A program made the position numbers and the translations under genes. A stretch of DNA of 64,000 bases, from contig OW028578.1 of NCBI GenBank assembly GCA_932294295.1, positions 41,618,537-41,682,536 on the forward strand. The letters run 5' to 3'. A model generated the notes under the pieces. That model saw nothing but the letters and a program-made list of their open reading frames with translations, searched no databases and was not told where the DNA came from. Below are positions 1-15,500 of the stretch, one piece after another (the stretch's first letter is position 1; each line of letters starts with the position of its first letter). This DNA is from Alitta virens. Taxonomy: Eukaryota > Annelida > Polychaeta > Phyllodocida > Nereididae.

Positions 1-4
1 AGCC

Positions 5-563
5 CTAATAATTATTTCCTGGATCAATAAATGGGACCGGATTCATCTCAAACTTACCACAGATACGTCTGCAGGCGCAGGTGTTCATTTCTTCAACATG
101 AGCGCTAAGCAATGTTCCTCCACAGTCGAATGGTACTAGCACAACATTACTATCTCCGGTCCCTCGACAGCTGTTACAGGAACAGTCGTCGGAGTCACCA
201 TATCGCACGCCGTTCACGATTATGCTACCATACTGAAAAAGAGACAAGTATCAAATCGTCAAACTGTAATGGACATACCATGCATGTTGTGTACACTGGC
301 GAGGGCAATTAGGAAGTGGGATTCCATAAGGCCATGAAATGCTTTTAGATATATATATACCATGACAAACATAGTTCATCAATTCAAGCAAAGATAGATG
401 ATAGATCTATTGATGGATAGATAATATACCTCTTTATTATGACATTTTCCAGCACACACTGTCAGGTTAACCGGTGCAATGCTGATGCATGTCACTTCAT
501 CTTCCGTGGTGAAGTTCAGATATTCCTGTATGTGTCGGGGTTGGCAATAATCATCGCTCAGAG
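5..563 (-). CDS. Last two exons: C-terminal cystine knot (CTCK) and stop codon
   Basis: Exons 430-563 and 5-232. The Cys pattern [35 protein letters not shown] and ICG is the CTCK fold found at the C terminus of VWF, gel-forming mucins and SCO-spondin, where it forms disulfide-linked dimers. Translation ends at TAG (5-7) after PGNNY. The 3' untranslated region lies outside the window. Confidence 0.9.
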
Positions 564-3500
564 CTGAAATATTAAATTTTTTAAGCGTAATGTTCATATA
601 AGACCTGTTAAAACAAATACTAAGAAACTAAATAATTGTATGCAGTGGCAACACATGTCTTACTGGTTGTTGGGATTTCTGCTGTAGTTGTTACTATAGG
701 TCTTGGTTCTGTGAATAAAAGAAAATGAAAGATTCACATTTAGATGAATGAATGAAGGAAACTTATTAATTTACTTTAGATAAATAAACGAGCAAAACAT
801 GTACATAATTAGGTGGCTCGGCTGTGAGGTAGTGACATGTACCCATGCCTTTGTAGCCAAGCAACTATTGCCCTCGTTTGCATCAGACTCCAACGAATAC
901 TTTTCAGACAATTGCTATAGCTGGTGACTATGGCGCATTTTTGATTTTGCCTTAGCCGCTTATATAGCCTTGGTTTTTCGATGGCCTGTATGTCGGTCAG
1001 TTTGTCCCTCCCTTTTGTCTATCTGTCTGTCTGTCAACCACACTTATCAAGATGATAATTTTAGGTCTGTTGATGCTAAGATCATGGAACTACAGTAATA
1101 TACCAAAGAGAAAGACCTTGAATAAGTTCAAAAGTGAACAACTTATACGTTTTTAGGTTACAGGGTAAAAATTATTGAGAAACTTGTGGCTCACGACTCC
1201 CACCAGCAAAATGTGAAAAATTAGGCTCTTCCCTCTACTTTATTTAAATATTGGCAGGATTATTGTGCAAATGTATTTTCAATACAGTTAATGCAATCCC
1301 TGAAGAAAGTAATTCTAGAAAAGCAGTAAAGCAAGAACCCAGACAAAAATGCAAGTGTTTTATGTGTTCGAAAACTTTTGGCCAAGGCTGTATGTTGATT
1401 GTGGTTGGGTAAGAGTTATTCACACATCACCTACCTTCCAAGCACTCTCTGATGACCAGGTCCTTGGCAATTATCTGACCGCTTCCATTGATATGGATGA
1501 AGATGTGTTCAATGGTCAGGTTATTGAGAATTCCGGCTATCGAGAAAGTGTATTCACAGAATGACGAATTGCTGTTGGGGAGGACCTAAAATAAATTGAT
1601 TCAATTCCAATATTAACTGGCCTATGATCAAGTTTTAAGATATTTTTGACATGCAACATTGCAAATTGTGTGTGGCAAATTTTACTTTTACACATCAAAT
1701 TTAAAAAGAAAAAGGAAAATAAAGTTCATTTGACAACATATTTGGATACATTTTGGGCAATTGATGATGGTAGGCTTAGTCTCTTCATAATGTTTCATTA
1801 CTTTTTTTTACTATTACTGTCCAATATGCTTCATATTTTATACCTCGATGGGCACTGTGTCCCCACTATTCGGTTCGGTATACCAGAGGTACACTGAGGA
1901 TGCTCCCCAGACTTTGAAGGTCACTAGAAGGTCAGACATTCTTGCTTCCGGAAAGAGAGTTATCACAAGATCCAACGGTGTTTCCGAGATGAGGCCGCCA
2001 TTAGGCGATGGCCGAAACATCTCCAACTCAACATCGGCTAGACTTCCGTTAATTATTTCCACCTTGTACCAGTCTTTTATATATTCAGGCGATGTCTGAT
2101 CTACTTCCAAGTTTATGTAGCCCAAGGGGCAGAATAACTGAGTGGAAGTTAAAATTGTTGGTGTTGTGGTCATGCTCGGGGGTTGGGTAGCTTCTTCGAA
2201 AAGAACAAACACACAAATAAGTGCGATTGCGTAAATTTGACTCTGTCTTGATATATTATATATTGAAAAAAATATATATATTATCTTTTTTTTTGTCATA
2301 ATTTACATAATTTGTCATTATTTGCATAATTTGTCATGATTTACATCATTTGCAAAAAACAAACAAATACAATTAGTTACTGTTAACAAGTTTAACAGAT
2401 ACTCATTCAGTCTAACAGATACTCATTCAGTCTAACAACAGTACAATTTGTATTTAACTGTTTACAAAACCTACCTGGAATACATAGGGTTATGATCAAA
2501 TCCTTTACAATGGCACTGACGTCTGTTCCTGCTTCCAAGTTAGTTTCAATACTTGTGATGTCAATGTTGTTAGTTTGGCCCAAAATGGTGAAGGTATTTT
2601 CAGAAAATCCCATTGTGCTTTCAGTGATGATCTGAAATGCAGACGTTAGCTCATAAATATAGGTTCTATTCAAAGGAAATACATACACTGTCCGCCTTGT
2701 ATACTAGATCCTAATTCAGAGCAAGAAATCTGTTTATTATACAATATCCAATTACACGTATGATAGATAAGAGAAAGTAGTAAATTGTCTGCATGCCATA
2801 GTACTGGGAAAGCAAAATTTGGAAACCAAGTGAATGCAGATACAGACAGACCAAATCATCAGTATTACTGAGAGGTGTGAGGTGTAAATCAAAGAAAATC
2901 TGCTGGTTAGATATATTTAGTATTGTCTTTTATTTGTTTGACTACAGAAGCTATGGTGTCCGTGGTCGGATATCTAACAATTGACCGACTGAGGATAACT
3001 TAGATCTATCCACACACTGTCTACAGCCGCTGTTTGAGGGTTTGTGAAACACGTTGCAAATATTCAAAATATACACATTCCTTCAATATCTGAAGACTTT
3101 CCAATTTCGGCCAATTTCTCTAATGAAGGTTACTTGAATGGAATTACTTCTGTAGATGACTATTTTACTTGCCTGGAAATTCCCTGATGATCCCAGTAAG
3201 GTTGAAACATAGGAGTAGGTAGAACTTGCGACTCCATATGATTTGAAATTGACAATCATATCTAGTTTCACAGGAGATGTGCTTGGTACGATAACAACAC
3301 TGATATCATAACCGAAGGTAATACCGTTTCCAGGAGAGGGACTGAGGATGTCGTCAGTAATGTCAGTCGATGTATTTCCGGAGATAAGGTATATTATGAA
3401 CCCAAGTCCCGCAGTATTCAAAGATGACTGGTCATAAATAGTAGAAATTGTTCCAGCAGGACATGTGAAACTTGGGACAGTTGTTGGTGCAATTGTTGAG

Positions 3501-6500
3501 ACAGTTGTTGTTATGCGTGTTGGTTCTATTGTTGTTTCTGCTTGTACTTCTGAAAACCGATCAAATTTGTTCTAGTTGATGGTATATAACTTAATTTCAA
3601 GACCGAACTACTACTGTCATATTCACAGTAAAATACCAACCTTCACACTGAGAGATCTTCCCATCCTTAAGTTGGATGGTGCGATTTGACAGAGCAAAGA
3701 TGTTTATGTATATGGAAGATATTTCTATGCCGTTGTCTGCCCCAGGAACAGAAAAACGATAAGTGCAGAAGCTGGTGTCACTGGCGGAATTAACCTGAAG
3801 TGGTAATAATTTAAAGTTATTGCATAATCAAACTAAACCATCTGGGTTTGTCACTGATAGCAAGTGTCAAAAATTGCAGCTTTTTGTTGTTTTTTTTCTC
3901 GTGACTATAAATAGATGATGTACCAATCCTGCTTATGAAATTTATGAATGACCTCTTAATTCTCATGTCATCAAATGTTACAATGTAGGGTAAGTAATAC
4001 CGTCAGTGTGTCCTTTATCCGACTAACGCAAACATTAGTAAACAGATGATATATGCAATGCAAGATGTGGTCCTAAGGCTGGTAACATATATTCTACATA
4101 TATCTTATGTTTATAAAAAGTTGTAAAGAGTTGACTTACAGTTGTAGACTGAGATTGGGTCATATTAGACAACTCGTAATGGAATGTCACTGAATCAGCT
4201 CCCGAGATCTGCAACTCAACGATGATGTTAGACTGTCTTGCAGTTGGGAGGAGTTCTATCTTAAGCAGAACTGGACCATCCTTGAATAAGCCACCACCAG
4301 GAGATGGGTCTAGAAGTGTTGATGTCTCATCTAAGTTGTTGAAAATGATTTGGAACTGCTTTTCAGCATCATGGCTATTCCTAGTGTAAAGGACTAGTGT
4401 TTGACCAGCCGGACACACATCTGGTGGCAGGACCGTGGTGACACCCTCAGTGACTTGCTCTGTGGTGGTAACAGCCTGTGAGGTTGCAGCCTCAGTGACT
4501 TGTTCCGTGGTTGCACCTGTTGATGCTGGTGCTGCTGTAGTTGTAGGGATAGAAGCAGTTGTTGGTGCTGTTGTGAGGACAGTTGGGATTTCTGAATAGA
4601 AGAAGAATTTTGTAAGTGGTAAGTTTTATTTGCATGCATATAACAAAGAATGACAGAGAAAGGGAAAAGGTACTTGCCTTCACATTGAGTGATCTTCCCA
4701 TCTTTTATTTGGATGGTGCGGTTTGATGGAGCATTGATGTTAATGTGAATGGAAGATATGGTCTTACTGTCATCTGCCCCGGGGACGGAGAAACGATAAG
4801 TACAGAAGCTGGTATCACTGGGGGAATCAACCTGAAAAGATGGGATTTGGTGATCATACACAGCATGTGCCACCCACAGTGCTAGATTAATGGTCAGAGA
4901 TATTATAGATAATATGGGCAGACATTGCAAATTATTTTGCAAGTAGGCAATTGACCTTTTCATAGTTCACTAGTGATCACAATTTGTTTGAGCACCTTCA
5001 GCATGCAATGAGCATTGTATGTTATGGATGCATATTGAACAAATTATTTGAAAAGTACCTAACACATCTCTTGATTAAAGAGTCTACTACATTGCTTTAC
5101 CATTTAGAATTTTCTGTTGAAATACTTTCGAAAGAACCCTTTGATTTGCCATACAATGCCAGTAACTTTTATCACAGATGTACTTACCTTCAAATACAGT
5201 GACTTGCATTTGCACCTGGTACACTTTAAGTAGGTAAACAAGATTAATGAAATCAGACAGATAATTCTGAAGGATTGACTTACCGATATAGACTGAGATT
5301 GAGTCATATCAGACATCTCATAATGGAATGTCACTGAATCGGCTCCTAAGACCTGCAACTCCACGATGATGTTAGACTGTCTTGCAGTTGGGAGAAGTTC
5401 TATCTTGAGCAGAACTGGACCATCCTTGAATAGGCCACCACCAGGAGATGGGGCTAGAAGTGTTGATGTCTCATCTACGTTGTTGAAAATGATTTGGAAC
5501 AGCTTTTCAGCATCATGGCTATTCCTAGTGTAAAGGACTAGTGTTTGACCAGCCGGACACACATCTGGTGGCAGGACTGTGGTGACACTCTCAGTGACTT
5601 GGCCTGTGGTGGTAACAGCCTGTGTGGTTGGTTGTGTGGTTGCAGCCTCAGTGACTTGTTCCGTGGTTGCACCTGTTGATGCTGGTGCTTCTGTAGTTGT
5701 AGGGACAGCAGGAGCAGTTGTTTGTGCTGTTGTGAGTACAGTTGGGAGTTCTGGATGAGTACAAGAAGAATGTGATGTGAAAATAATAACAGTCTGGCAG
5801 CATGTAACCAAGAAAATTAGAGTAACAGAAGTGGCATGTACCTTGACATTGTGAAATCTTGACATCCTTATTTTCAACAGTGTGATTAGCCGGAGCAAAG
5901 ATGTTTATGTGTATAGAAGATATCTCCAAGTTGTTATCAGCCCCAGGAACATTGAAATTGTATGTGCAGAAACTGGTATCACTGGGGGAATTAACCTGAA
6001 AAAGTAATAAGATTGTTTAGGCATCCATAGTACTATACTAAATTAATACAGACAGATTGTGTGAATTAGCTTTTTATAACATGCCTACAATCAATGGGGT
6101 TGTACAACTACTGCAAGTTATCTTTCAAAACATTTACTGGTTATTATAGCCTATTGAACATCTTCAGCATTTAATTAGGATAACATTATGATGTACAGTG
6201 AACACATTATTGGAAGAGCATATCGCTTGATTTGAAAATCTACTACATTGGTTTACCATTCAAATTGTTTTCCTTAAGATATTTTAAAATGAGCCCATTG
6301 GTTTACCATGTCATGCTGGTAACTTGTATGCATATGTATTTACCTACAAAAACTAAGGCTTGTATTCACACCTTGTAGAGTTTGTAATAGTTGATGGTTT
6401 TTAAACAAGTTCATTGAAATCAGATAGACAGTTCTGAAGGATTGACTTACGGTTGTAGACTGGGATTGGGTCATATCAGACATCTCATAATGGAATGTCA

Positions 6501-9500
6501 CTGAATCAGCTCCCGAGACCTGCAACTCCACGATGATGTTGGACTGTCTTGCATTTGGGAAAAGTTCTATCTTGAGCAGAACTGGACCATCCTTGAATAA
6601 GCCACCACCAGGAGATGGGGCTAGAAGTGTTGATGTCTCATCTACGTTGTTGAAAATGATTTGGAACTGCTTTTCAGCATCATGGCTATTTCTAGTGTAA
6701 AGGACTAGTGTTTGACCAGCCGGACACACATCTGGTGGCAGGACTGTGGTGACACCCTCAGTGACTTGCCCTGAGGTGGTAACAGCCTGTGTGGTTGGTT
6801 GTGTGGTTGCAGCCTCAGTGACTTGTTCTGTGGTTGCACCTGTTGATGCTGGTGCTGCTGTAGTTGTAGGGACAGCAGGAGCAGTTGTTTGTGCTGTTGT
6901 GAGGACAGTTGGGAGTTCTGGATGAGTACAAGCAGAATGTGATGTGAAAATAATAACAGTTTGGCAGCATGTAACCAAGAAAATTAGCATAACAGAAGTG
7001 GCATGTACCTTGACATTGTGAAATCTTGACATCCTTATTTGCAACAGTGCGATTAGCCGGAGCAAAGATGTTTATGTGTATAGAAGATATCTCCAAGTTG
7101 TAATCTGCCCCAGGAACATTGAATTTGTATGTGCAGAAACTGGTATCACTGGGGGAATTAACCTGAAAAGGTAATAAGATTGTATATGCATGGCCTGTAC
7201 CATCCATAGTACTATACTAAATTAATACAGACAGATTGTGTGAATTGGCTTTTTATAACATGCCTACAATCAATGGGGTTGTACAACTACTGCAAGTTAT
7301 CTTTCAAAACATTCACTGGTTATTATAGTCTATTGAACATCTTCAGCATTTAATTAGGATAACATTATGATGTACAGTGAACACATTATTGGAAGAGCAT
7401 ATCGCTTGATTTGAAAATCTACTACATTGGTTTACCATTCAAATTGTTTTCCTTAAGATATTTTAAAATGAGCCCATTGGTTTACCATGTCATGCTGGTA
7501 ACTTGTATGCATATGTATTTACCTACAAAAACTAAGGCTTGTATTCACACCTTGTAGAGTTTGTAATAGTTGATGGTTTTTAAACAAGTTCATTGAAATG
7601 AGATAGACAGTTCTGAAGGATTGACTTACGGTTGTAGACTGGGATTGGGTCATATCAGACATCTCATAATGGAATGTCACTGAATCAGCTCCTGAGACCT
7701 GCAACTCCACGATGATGTTGGACTGTCTTGCACTTGGGAAAAGTTCTATCTTGAGCAGAACTGGACCATCCTTGAATAAGCCACCACCAGGAGATGGGGC
7801 TAGAAGTGTTGATGTCTCATCTACGTTGTTGAAAATGATTTGGAACTGCTTTTCAGCATCATGGCTATTTCTAGTGTAAAGGACTAGTGTTTGACCAGCC
7901 GGACACACATCTGGTGGCAGGACTGTGGTGACACCCTCAGTGACTTGCCCTGAGGTGGTAACAGCCTGTGTGGTTGGTTGTGTGGTTGCAGCCTCAGTGA
8001 CTTGTTCTGTGGTTGCACCTGTTGATGCTGGTGCTGCTGTAGTTGTAGGGACAGCAGGAGCAGTTGTTTGTGCTGTTGTGAGGACAGTTGGGAGTTCTGG
8101 ATGAGTACAAGCAGAATGTGATGTGAAAATAATAACAGTTTGGCAGCATGTAACCAAGAAAATTAGCATAACAGAAGTGGCATGTACCTTGACATTGTGA
8201 AATCTTGACATCCTTATTTTCAACAGTGCGATTAGCCGGAGCAAAGATGTTTATGTGTATAGAAGATATCTCCAAGTTGTTATCTGCCCCAGGAACATTG
8301 AATTTGTATGTGCAGAAACTGGTATCACTGGGGGAATTAACCTGAAAAGGTAATAAGATTGTATATGCATGGCCTGTACCATCCATAGTACTATACTAAA
8401 TTAATACAGACAGATTGTGTGAATTGGCTTTTTATAACATGCCTACAATCAATGGGGTTGTACAACTACTGCAAGTTATCTTTCAAAACATTCACTGGTT
8501 ATTATAGTCTATTGAACATCTTCAGCATTTAATTAGGATAACATTATGATGTACAGTGAACACATTATTGGAAGAGCATATATATCTGTTTTCCTTAAGA
8601 TATTTTAAAATGAGCCCATTGGTTTACCATGTCATGCTGGTAACTTGTACCCATACGTATTTACCTACAAAAACTAAGGCTTGTATTCACACCTTGTAGA
8701 GTTTGTAATAGTTGATGGTTTTTAAACAAGTTCATTGAAATCAGATAGACAGTTCTGAAGGATTGACTTACGGTTGTAGACTGGGATTGGGTCATATCAG
8801 ACATCTCATAATGGAATGTCACTGAATCAGCTCCCAAGACCTGCAACTCCACGATGATGTTGGACTGTCTTGCATTTGGGAAAAGTTCTATCTTGAGCAG
8901 AACTGGACCATCCTTGAATAAGCCACCACCAGGAGATGGGGCTAGAAGTGTTGATGTCTCATCTACATTGTTGAAAATGATTTGGAACTGCTTTTCAGCA
9001 TCATGGCTATTCCTAGTGTAAAGGACTAGTGTTTGACCAGCCGGACACACATCTGGTGGCAGGACTGTGGTGACACCCTCAGTGACTTGCCCTGAGGTGG
9101 TAACAGCCTGTGTGGTTGGTTGTGTGGTTGCAGCCTCAGTTACTTGTTCCGTGGTTGCACCTGTTGATGCTGGTGCTGCTGTAGTTGTAGGGACAGTAGG
9201 AGCAGTTGTTTGTGCTGTTGTGAGGACAGTTGGGAGTTCTGGATGAGTACAAGAAGAATGTGATGTGAAAATAATAACAGTCTGGCAGCATGTAACCAAG
9301 AAAATTAGCATAACAGAAGTGGCATGTACCTTGACATTGTGAAATCTTGACATCCTTATTTTCAACAGTGCGATTAGCCGGAGCAAAGATGTTTATGTGT
9401 ATAGAAGATATCTCCAAGTTGTTATCTGCCCCAGGAACATTGAAATTGTATGTGCAGAAACTGGTATCACTGGGGGAATTAACCTGAAAAAGTAATAAGA

Positions 9501-12500
9501 TTGTATAGGCATCCATAGTACTATACTAAATTAATACAGACAGATTGTGTGAATTGGCTTTTTATAACATGCCTACAATCAATGGGGTTGTACAACTGCT
9601 GCAAGTTATCTTCAAAACATTCACTGGTTATTATAGTCTATTGAACATCTTCAGCATTTAATTAGGATAACATTATGATGTACAGTGAACACATTATTGG
9701 AAGAGCATATCGCTTGATTTGAAAATCTACTACATTGGTTTACCATTCAAATTGTTTTCCTTAAGATATTTTAAAATGAGCCCATTGGTTTACCATGTCA
9801 TGCTGGTAACTTGTACGCATACGTATTTACCTACAAAAACTAAGGCTTGTATTCACACCTTGTAGAGTTTGTAATAGTTGATGGTTTTTAAACAAGTTCA
9901 TTGAAATGAGATAGACAGTTCTGAAGGATTGACTTACGGTTGTAGACTGGGATTGGGTCATATCAGACATCTCATAATGGAATGTCACTGAATCAGCTCC
10001 CAAGACCTGCAACTCCACGATGATGTTGGACTGTCTTGCATTTGGGAAAAGTTCTATCTTGAGCAGAACTGGACCATCCTTGAATAAACCACCACCAGGA
10101 GATGGGGCTAGAAGTGTTGATGTCTCATCTACGTTGTTGAAAATGATTTGGAACTGCTTTTCAGTATCATGGCTATTCCTAGTGTAAAGGACTAGTGTTT
10201 GACCAGCCGGACACACATCTGGTGGCAGGACTGTGGTGACACCCTCATTGACTTGCCCTGAGGTGGTAACAGCCTGTGTGGTTGGTTGTGTGGTTGCAGC
10301 CCCAGTGACTTGTTCTGTGGTTGCACCTGTTGATGCTGGTGCTGCTGTAGTTGTAGGGACAGCAGGAGCAGTTGTTTGTGCTGTTGTGAGGACAGTTGGG
10401 AGTTCTGGATGAGTACAAGAAGAATGTGATGTGAAAATAATAACAGTCTGGCAGCATGTAACCAAGAAAATTAGCATAACAGAAGTGGCATGTACCTTGA
10501 CATTGTGAAATCTTGACATCCTTATTTTCAACAGTGCGATTAGCCGGAGCAAAGATGTTTATGTGTATAGAAGATATCTCCAAGTTGTTATCAGCCCCAG
10601 GAACATTGAAATTGTATGTGCAGAAACTGGTATCACTGGGGGAATTAACCTGAAAAAGTAATAAGATTGTATAGGCATCCATAGTACTATACTAAATTAA
10701 TACAGACAGATTGTGTGAATTGGCTTTTTATAACATGCCTACAATCAATGGGGTTGTACAACTACTGCAAGTTATCTTTCAAAACATTCACTGGTTATTA
10801 TAGTCTATTGAACATCTTCAGCATTTAATTAGGATAACATTATGATGTACAGTGAACACATTATTGGAAGAGCATATCGCTTGATTTGAAAATCTACTAC
10901 ATTGGTTTACCATTCAAATTGTTTTCCTTAAGATATTTTAAAATGAGCCCATTGGTTTACCATGTCATGCTGGTAACTTGTATGCATATGTATTTACCTA
11001 CAAAAACTAAGGCTTGTATTCACACCTTGTAGAGTTTGTAATAGTTGATGGTTTTTAAACAAGTTCATTGAAATCAGATAGACAGTTCTGAAGGATTGAC
11101 TTACGGTTGTAGACTGGGATTGGGTCATATCAGACATCTCATAATGGAATGTCACTGAATCAGCTCCCGAGACCTGCAACTCCACGATGATGTTGGACTG
11201 TCTTGCATTTGGGAAAAGTTCTATCTTGAGCAGAACTGGACCATCCTTGAATAAGCCACCACCAGGAGATGGGGCTAGAAGTGTTGATGTCTCATCTACG
11301 TTGTTGAAAATGATTTGGAACTGCTTTTCAGCATCATGGCTATTTCTAGTGTAAAGGACTAGTGTTTGACCAGCCGGACACACATCTGGTGGCAGGACTG
11401 TGGTGACACCCTCAGTGACTTGCCCTGAGGTGGTAACAGCCTGTGTGGTTGGTTGTGTGGTTGCAGCCTCAGTGACTTGTTCTGTGGTTGCACCTGTTGA
11501 TGCTGGTGCTGCTGTAGTTGTAGGGACAGCAGGAGCAGTTGTTTGTGCTGTTGTGAGGACAGTTGGGAGTTCTGGATGAGTACAAGCAGAATGTGATGTG
11601 AAAATAATAACAGTTTGGCAGCATGTAACCAAGAAAATTAGCATAACAGAAGTGGCATGTACCTTGACATTGTGAAATCTTGACATCCTTATTTTCAACA
11701 GTGCGATTAGCCGGAGCAAAGATGTTTATGTGTATAGAAGATATCTCCAAGTTGTTATCTGCCCCAGGAACATTGAATTTGTATGTGCAGAAACTGGTAT
11801 CACTGGGGGAATTAACCTGAAAAGGTAATAAGATTGTATATGCATGGCCTGTACCATCCATAGTACTATACTAAATTAATACAGACAGATTGTGTGAATT
11901 GGCTTTTTATAACATGCCTACAATCAATGGGGTTGTACAACTACTGCAAGTTATCTTTCAAAACATTCACTGGTTATTATAGTCTATTGAACATCTTCAG
12001 CATTTAATTAGGATAACATTATGATGTACAGTGAACACATTATTGGAAGAGCATATCGCTTGATTTGAAAATCTACTACATTGGTTTACCATTCAAATTG
12101 TTTTCCTTTAGATATTTTAAAATGAGCCCATTGGTTTACCATGTCATGCTGGTAACTTGTACCCATATGTATTTACCTACAAAAACTAAGGCTTGTATTC
12201 ACACCTTGTAGAGTTTGTAATAGTTGATGGTTTTTAAACAAGTTCATTGAAATCAGATAGACAGTTCTGAAGGATTGACTTACGGTTGTAGACTGGGATT
12301 GGGTCATATCAGACATCTCATAATGGAATGTCACTGAATCAGCTCCCAAGACCTGCAACTCCACGATGATGTTGGACTGTCTTGCATTTGGGAAAAGTTC
12401 TATCTTGAGCAGAACTGGACCATCCTTGAATAAGCCACCACCAGGAGATGGGGCTAGAAGTGTTGATGTCTCATCTACGTTGTTGAAAATGATTTGGAAC

Positions 12501-15500
12501 TGCTTTTCAGCATCATGGCTATTCCTAGTGTAAAGGACTAGTGTTTGACCAGCCGGACACACATCTGGTGGCAGGACTGTGGTGACACCCTCAGTGACTT
12601 GCCCTGAGGTGATAACAGCCTGTGTGGTTGGTTGTGTGGTTGCAGCCTCAGTGACTTGTTCCGTGGTTGCACCTGTTGATGCTGGTGCTGCTGTAGTTGT
12701 AGGGACAGCAGGAGCAGTTGTTGGTGAAGTTGTGAGGACAGTTGGGAGTTCTGGATGAGTACAAGAAGAATGTGATGTAAAAATAATAACAGTCTGGCAG
12801 CATGTAACAAAGAAAATTAGAGTAACAGAAGTGGCATGTACCTTGACATTGTGAAATCTTGACATCCTTATTTTCAACAGTGCGATTAGCCGCAGCAAAG
12901 ATGTTTATGTGTATAGAAGATATCTCCAAGTTGTTATCTGCCCCAGGAACATTGAAATTGTATGTGCAGAAACTGGTATCACTGGGGGAATTAACCTGAA
13001 AAGGTAATAAGATTGTATATGCATGGCCTGTACCATCCATAGTACTATACTAAATTAATACAGACAGATTGTGTGAATTGGCTTTTGATAACATGCCTAC
13101 AATCAATGGGGTTGTACAACTACTGCAAGTTATCTTTCAAAACATTCACTGGTTATTATAGTCTATTGAACATCTTCAGCATTTAATTAGGATAACATTA
13201 TGATGTACAGTAAACACATTATTGGAAGAACATATCGCTTGATTTGAAAATCTACTACATTGGTTTACCATTCAAATTGTTTTCCTTAAGATATTTTAAA
13301 ATGAGCCCATTGGTTTACCATGTCATGCTGGTAACTTGTACGCATACGTATTTACCTACAAAAACTAAGGCTTGTATTCACACCTTGTAGAGTTTGTAAT
13401 AGTTGATGGTTTTTAAACAAGTTCATTGAAATCAGATAGACAGTTCTGAAGGATTGACTTACGGTTGTTGACTGGGATTGGGTCATATCAGACATCTCAT
13501 AATGGAATGTCACTGAATCAGCTCCCAAGACCTGCAACTCCACGATGATGTTGGACTGTCTTGCATTTGGGAAAAGTTCTATCTTGAGCAGAACTGGACC
13601 ATCCTTGAATAAACCACCACCAGGAGATGGGGCTAGAAGTGTTGATGTCTCATCTACGTTGTTGAAAATGATTTGGAACTGCTTTTCAGTATCATGGCTA
13701 TTCCTAGTGTAAAGGACTAGTGTTTGACCAGCCGGACACACATCTGGTGGCAGGACTGTGGTGACACCCTCAGTGACTTGCCCTGAGGTGGTAACAGCCT
13801 GTGTGGTTGGTTGTGTGGTTGCAGCCCCAGTGACTTGTTCTGTGGTTGCACCTGTTGATGCTGGTGCTGCTGTAGTTGTAGGGACAGCAGGAGCAGTTGT
13901 TTGTGCTGTTGTGAGGACAGTTGGGAGTTCTGGATGAGTACAAGAAGAATGTGATATGAAAATAATAACAGTCTGGCAGCATGTAACCAAGAAAATTAGC
14001 ATAACAGAAGTGGCATGTACCTTGACATTGTGAAATCTTGACATCCTTATTTTCAACAGTGCGATTAGCCGGAGCAAAGATGTTTATGTGTATAGAAGAT
14101 ATCTCCAAGTTGTTATCAGCCCCAGGAACATTGAAATTGTATGTGCAGAAACTGGTATCACTGGGGGAATTAACCTGAAAAAGTAATAAGATTGTATAGG
14201 CATCCATAGTACTATACTAAATTAATACAGACAGATTGTGTGAATTGGCTTTTTATAACATGCCTACAATCAATGGGGTTGTACAACTACTGCAAGTTAT
14301 CTTTCAAAACATTCACTGGTTATTATAGTCTATTGAACATCTTCAGCATTTAATTAGGATAACATTATGATGTACAGTGAACACATTATTGGAAGAGCAT
14401 ATCGCTTGATTTGAAAATCTACTACATTGGTTTACCATTCAAATTGTTTTCCTTAAGATATTTTAAAATGAGCCCATTGGTTTACCATGTCATGCTGGTA
14501 ACTTGTATGCATATGTATTTACCTACAAAAACTAAGGCTTGTATTCACACTTTGTAGAGTTTGTAATAGTTGATGGTTTTTAAACAAGTTCATTGAAATC
14601 AGATAGACAGTTCTGAAGGATTGACTTACGGTTGTAGACTGGGATTGGGTCATATCAGACATCTCATAATGGAATGTCACTGAATCAGCTCCCGAGACCT
14701 GCAACTCCACGATGATGTTGGACTGTCTTGCATTTGGGAAAAGTTCTATCTTGAGCAGAACTGGACCATCCTTGAATAAGCCACCACCAGGAGATGGGGC
14801 TAGAAGTGTTGATGTCTCATCTACGTTGTTGAAAATGATTTGGAACTGCTTTTCAGCATCATGGCTATTTCTAGTGTAAAGGACTAGTGTTTGACCAGCC
14901 GGACACACATCTGGTGGCAGGACTGTGGTGACACCCTCAGTGACTTGCCCTGAGGTGGTAACAGCCTGTGTGGTTGGTTGTGTGGTTGCAGCCTCAGTGA
15001 CTTGTTCTGTGGTTGCACCTGTTGATGCTGGTGCTGCTGTAGTTGTAGGGACAGCAGGAGCAGTTGTGTGTGCTGTTGTGAGGACAGTTGGGAGTTCTGG
15101 ATGAGTACAAGCAGAATGTGATGTGAAAATAATAACAGTTTGGCAGCATGTAACCAAGAAAATTAGCATAACAGAAGTGGCATGTACCTTGACATTGTGA
15201 AATCTTGACATCCTTATTTTCAACAGTGCGATTAGCCGGAGCAAAGATGTTTATGTGTATAGAAGATATCTCCAAGTTGTTATCTGCCCCAGGAACATTG
15301 AATTTGTATGTGCAGAAACTGGTATCACTGGGGGAATTAACCTGAAAAGGTAATAAGATTGTATATGCATGGCCTGTACCATCCATAGTACTATACTAAA
15401 TTAATACAGACAGATTGTGTGAATTGGCTTTTTATAACATGCCTACAATCAATGGGGTTGTACAACTACTGCAAGTTATCTTTCAAAACATTCACTGGTT

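Noticed and set aside
1838..2299. A stand-alone 153-residue secreted protein starting near 2299
   Set aside because: The N-terminal part is intronic and AT-rich; the coding core 1844-2193 is exon B of unit 26 with phase matching its neighbours.
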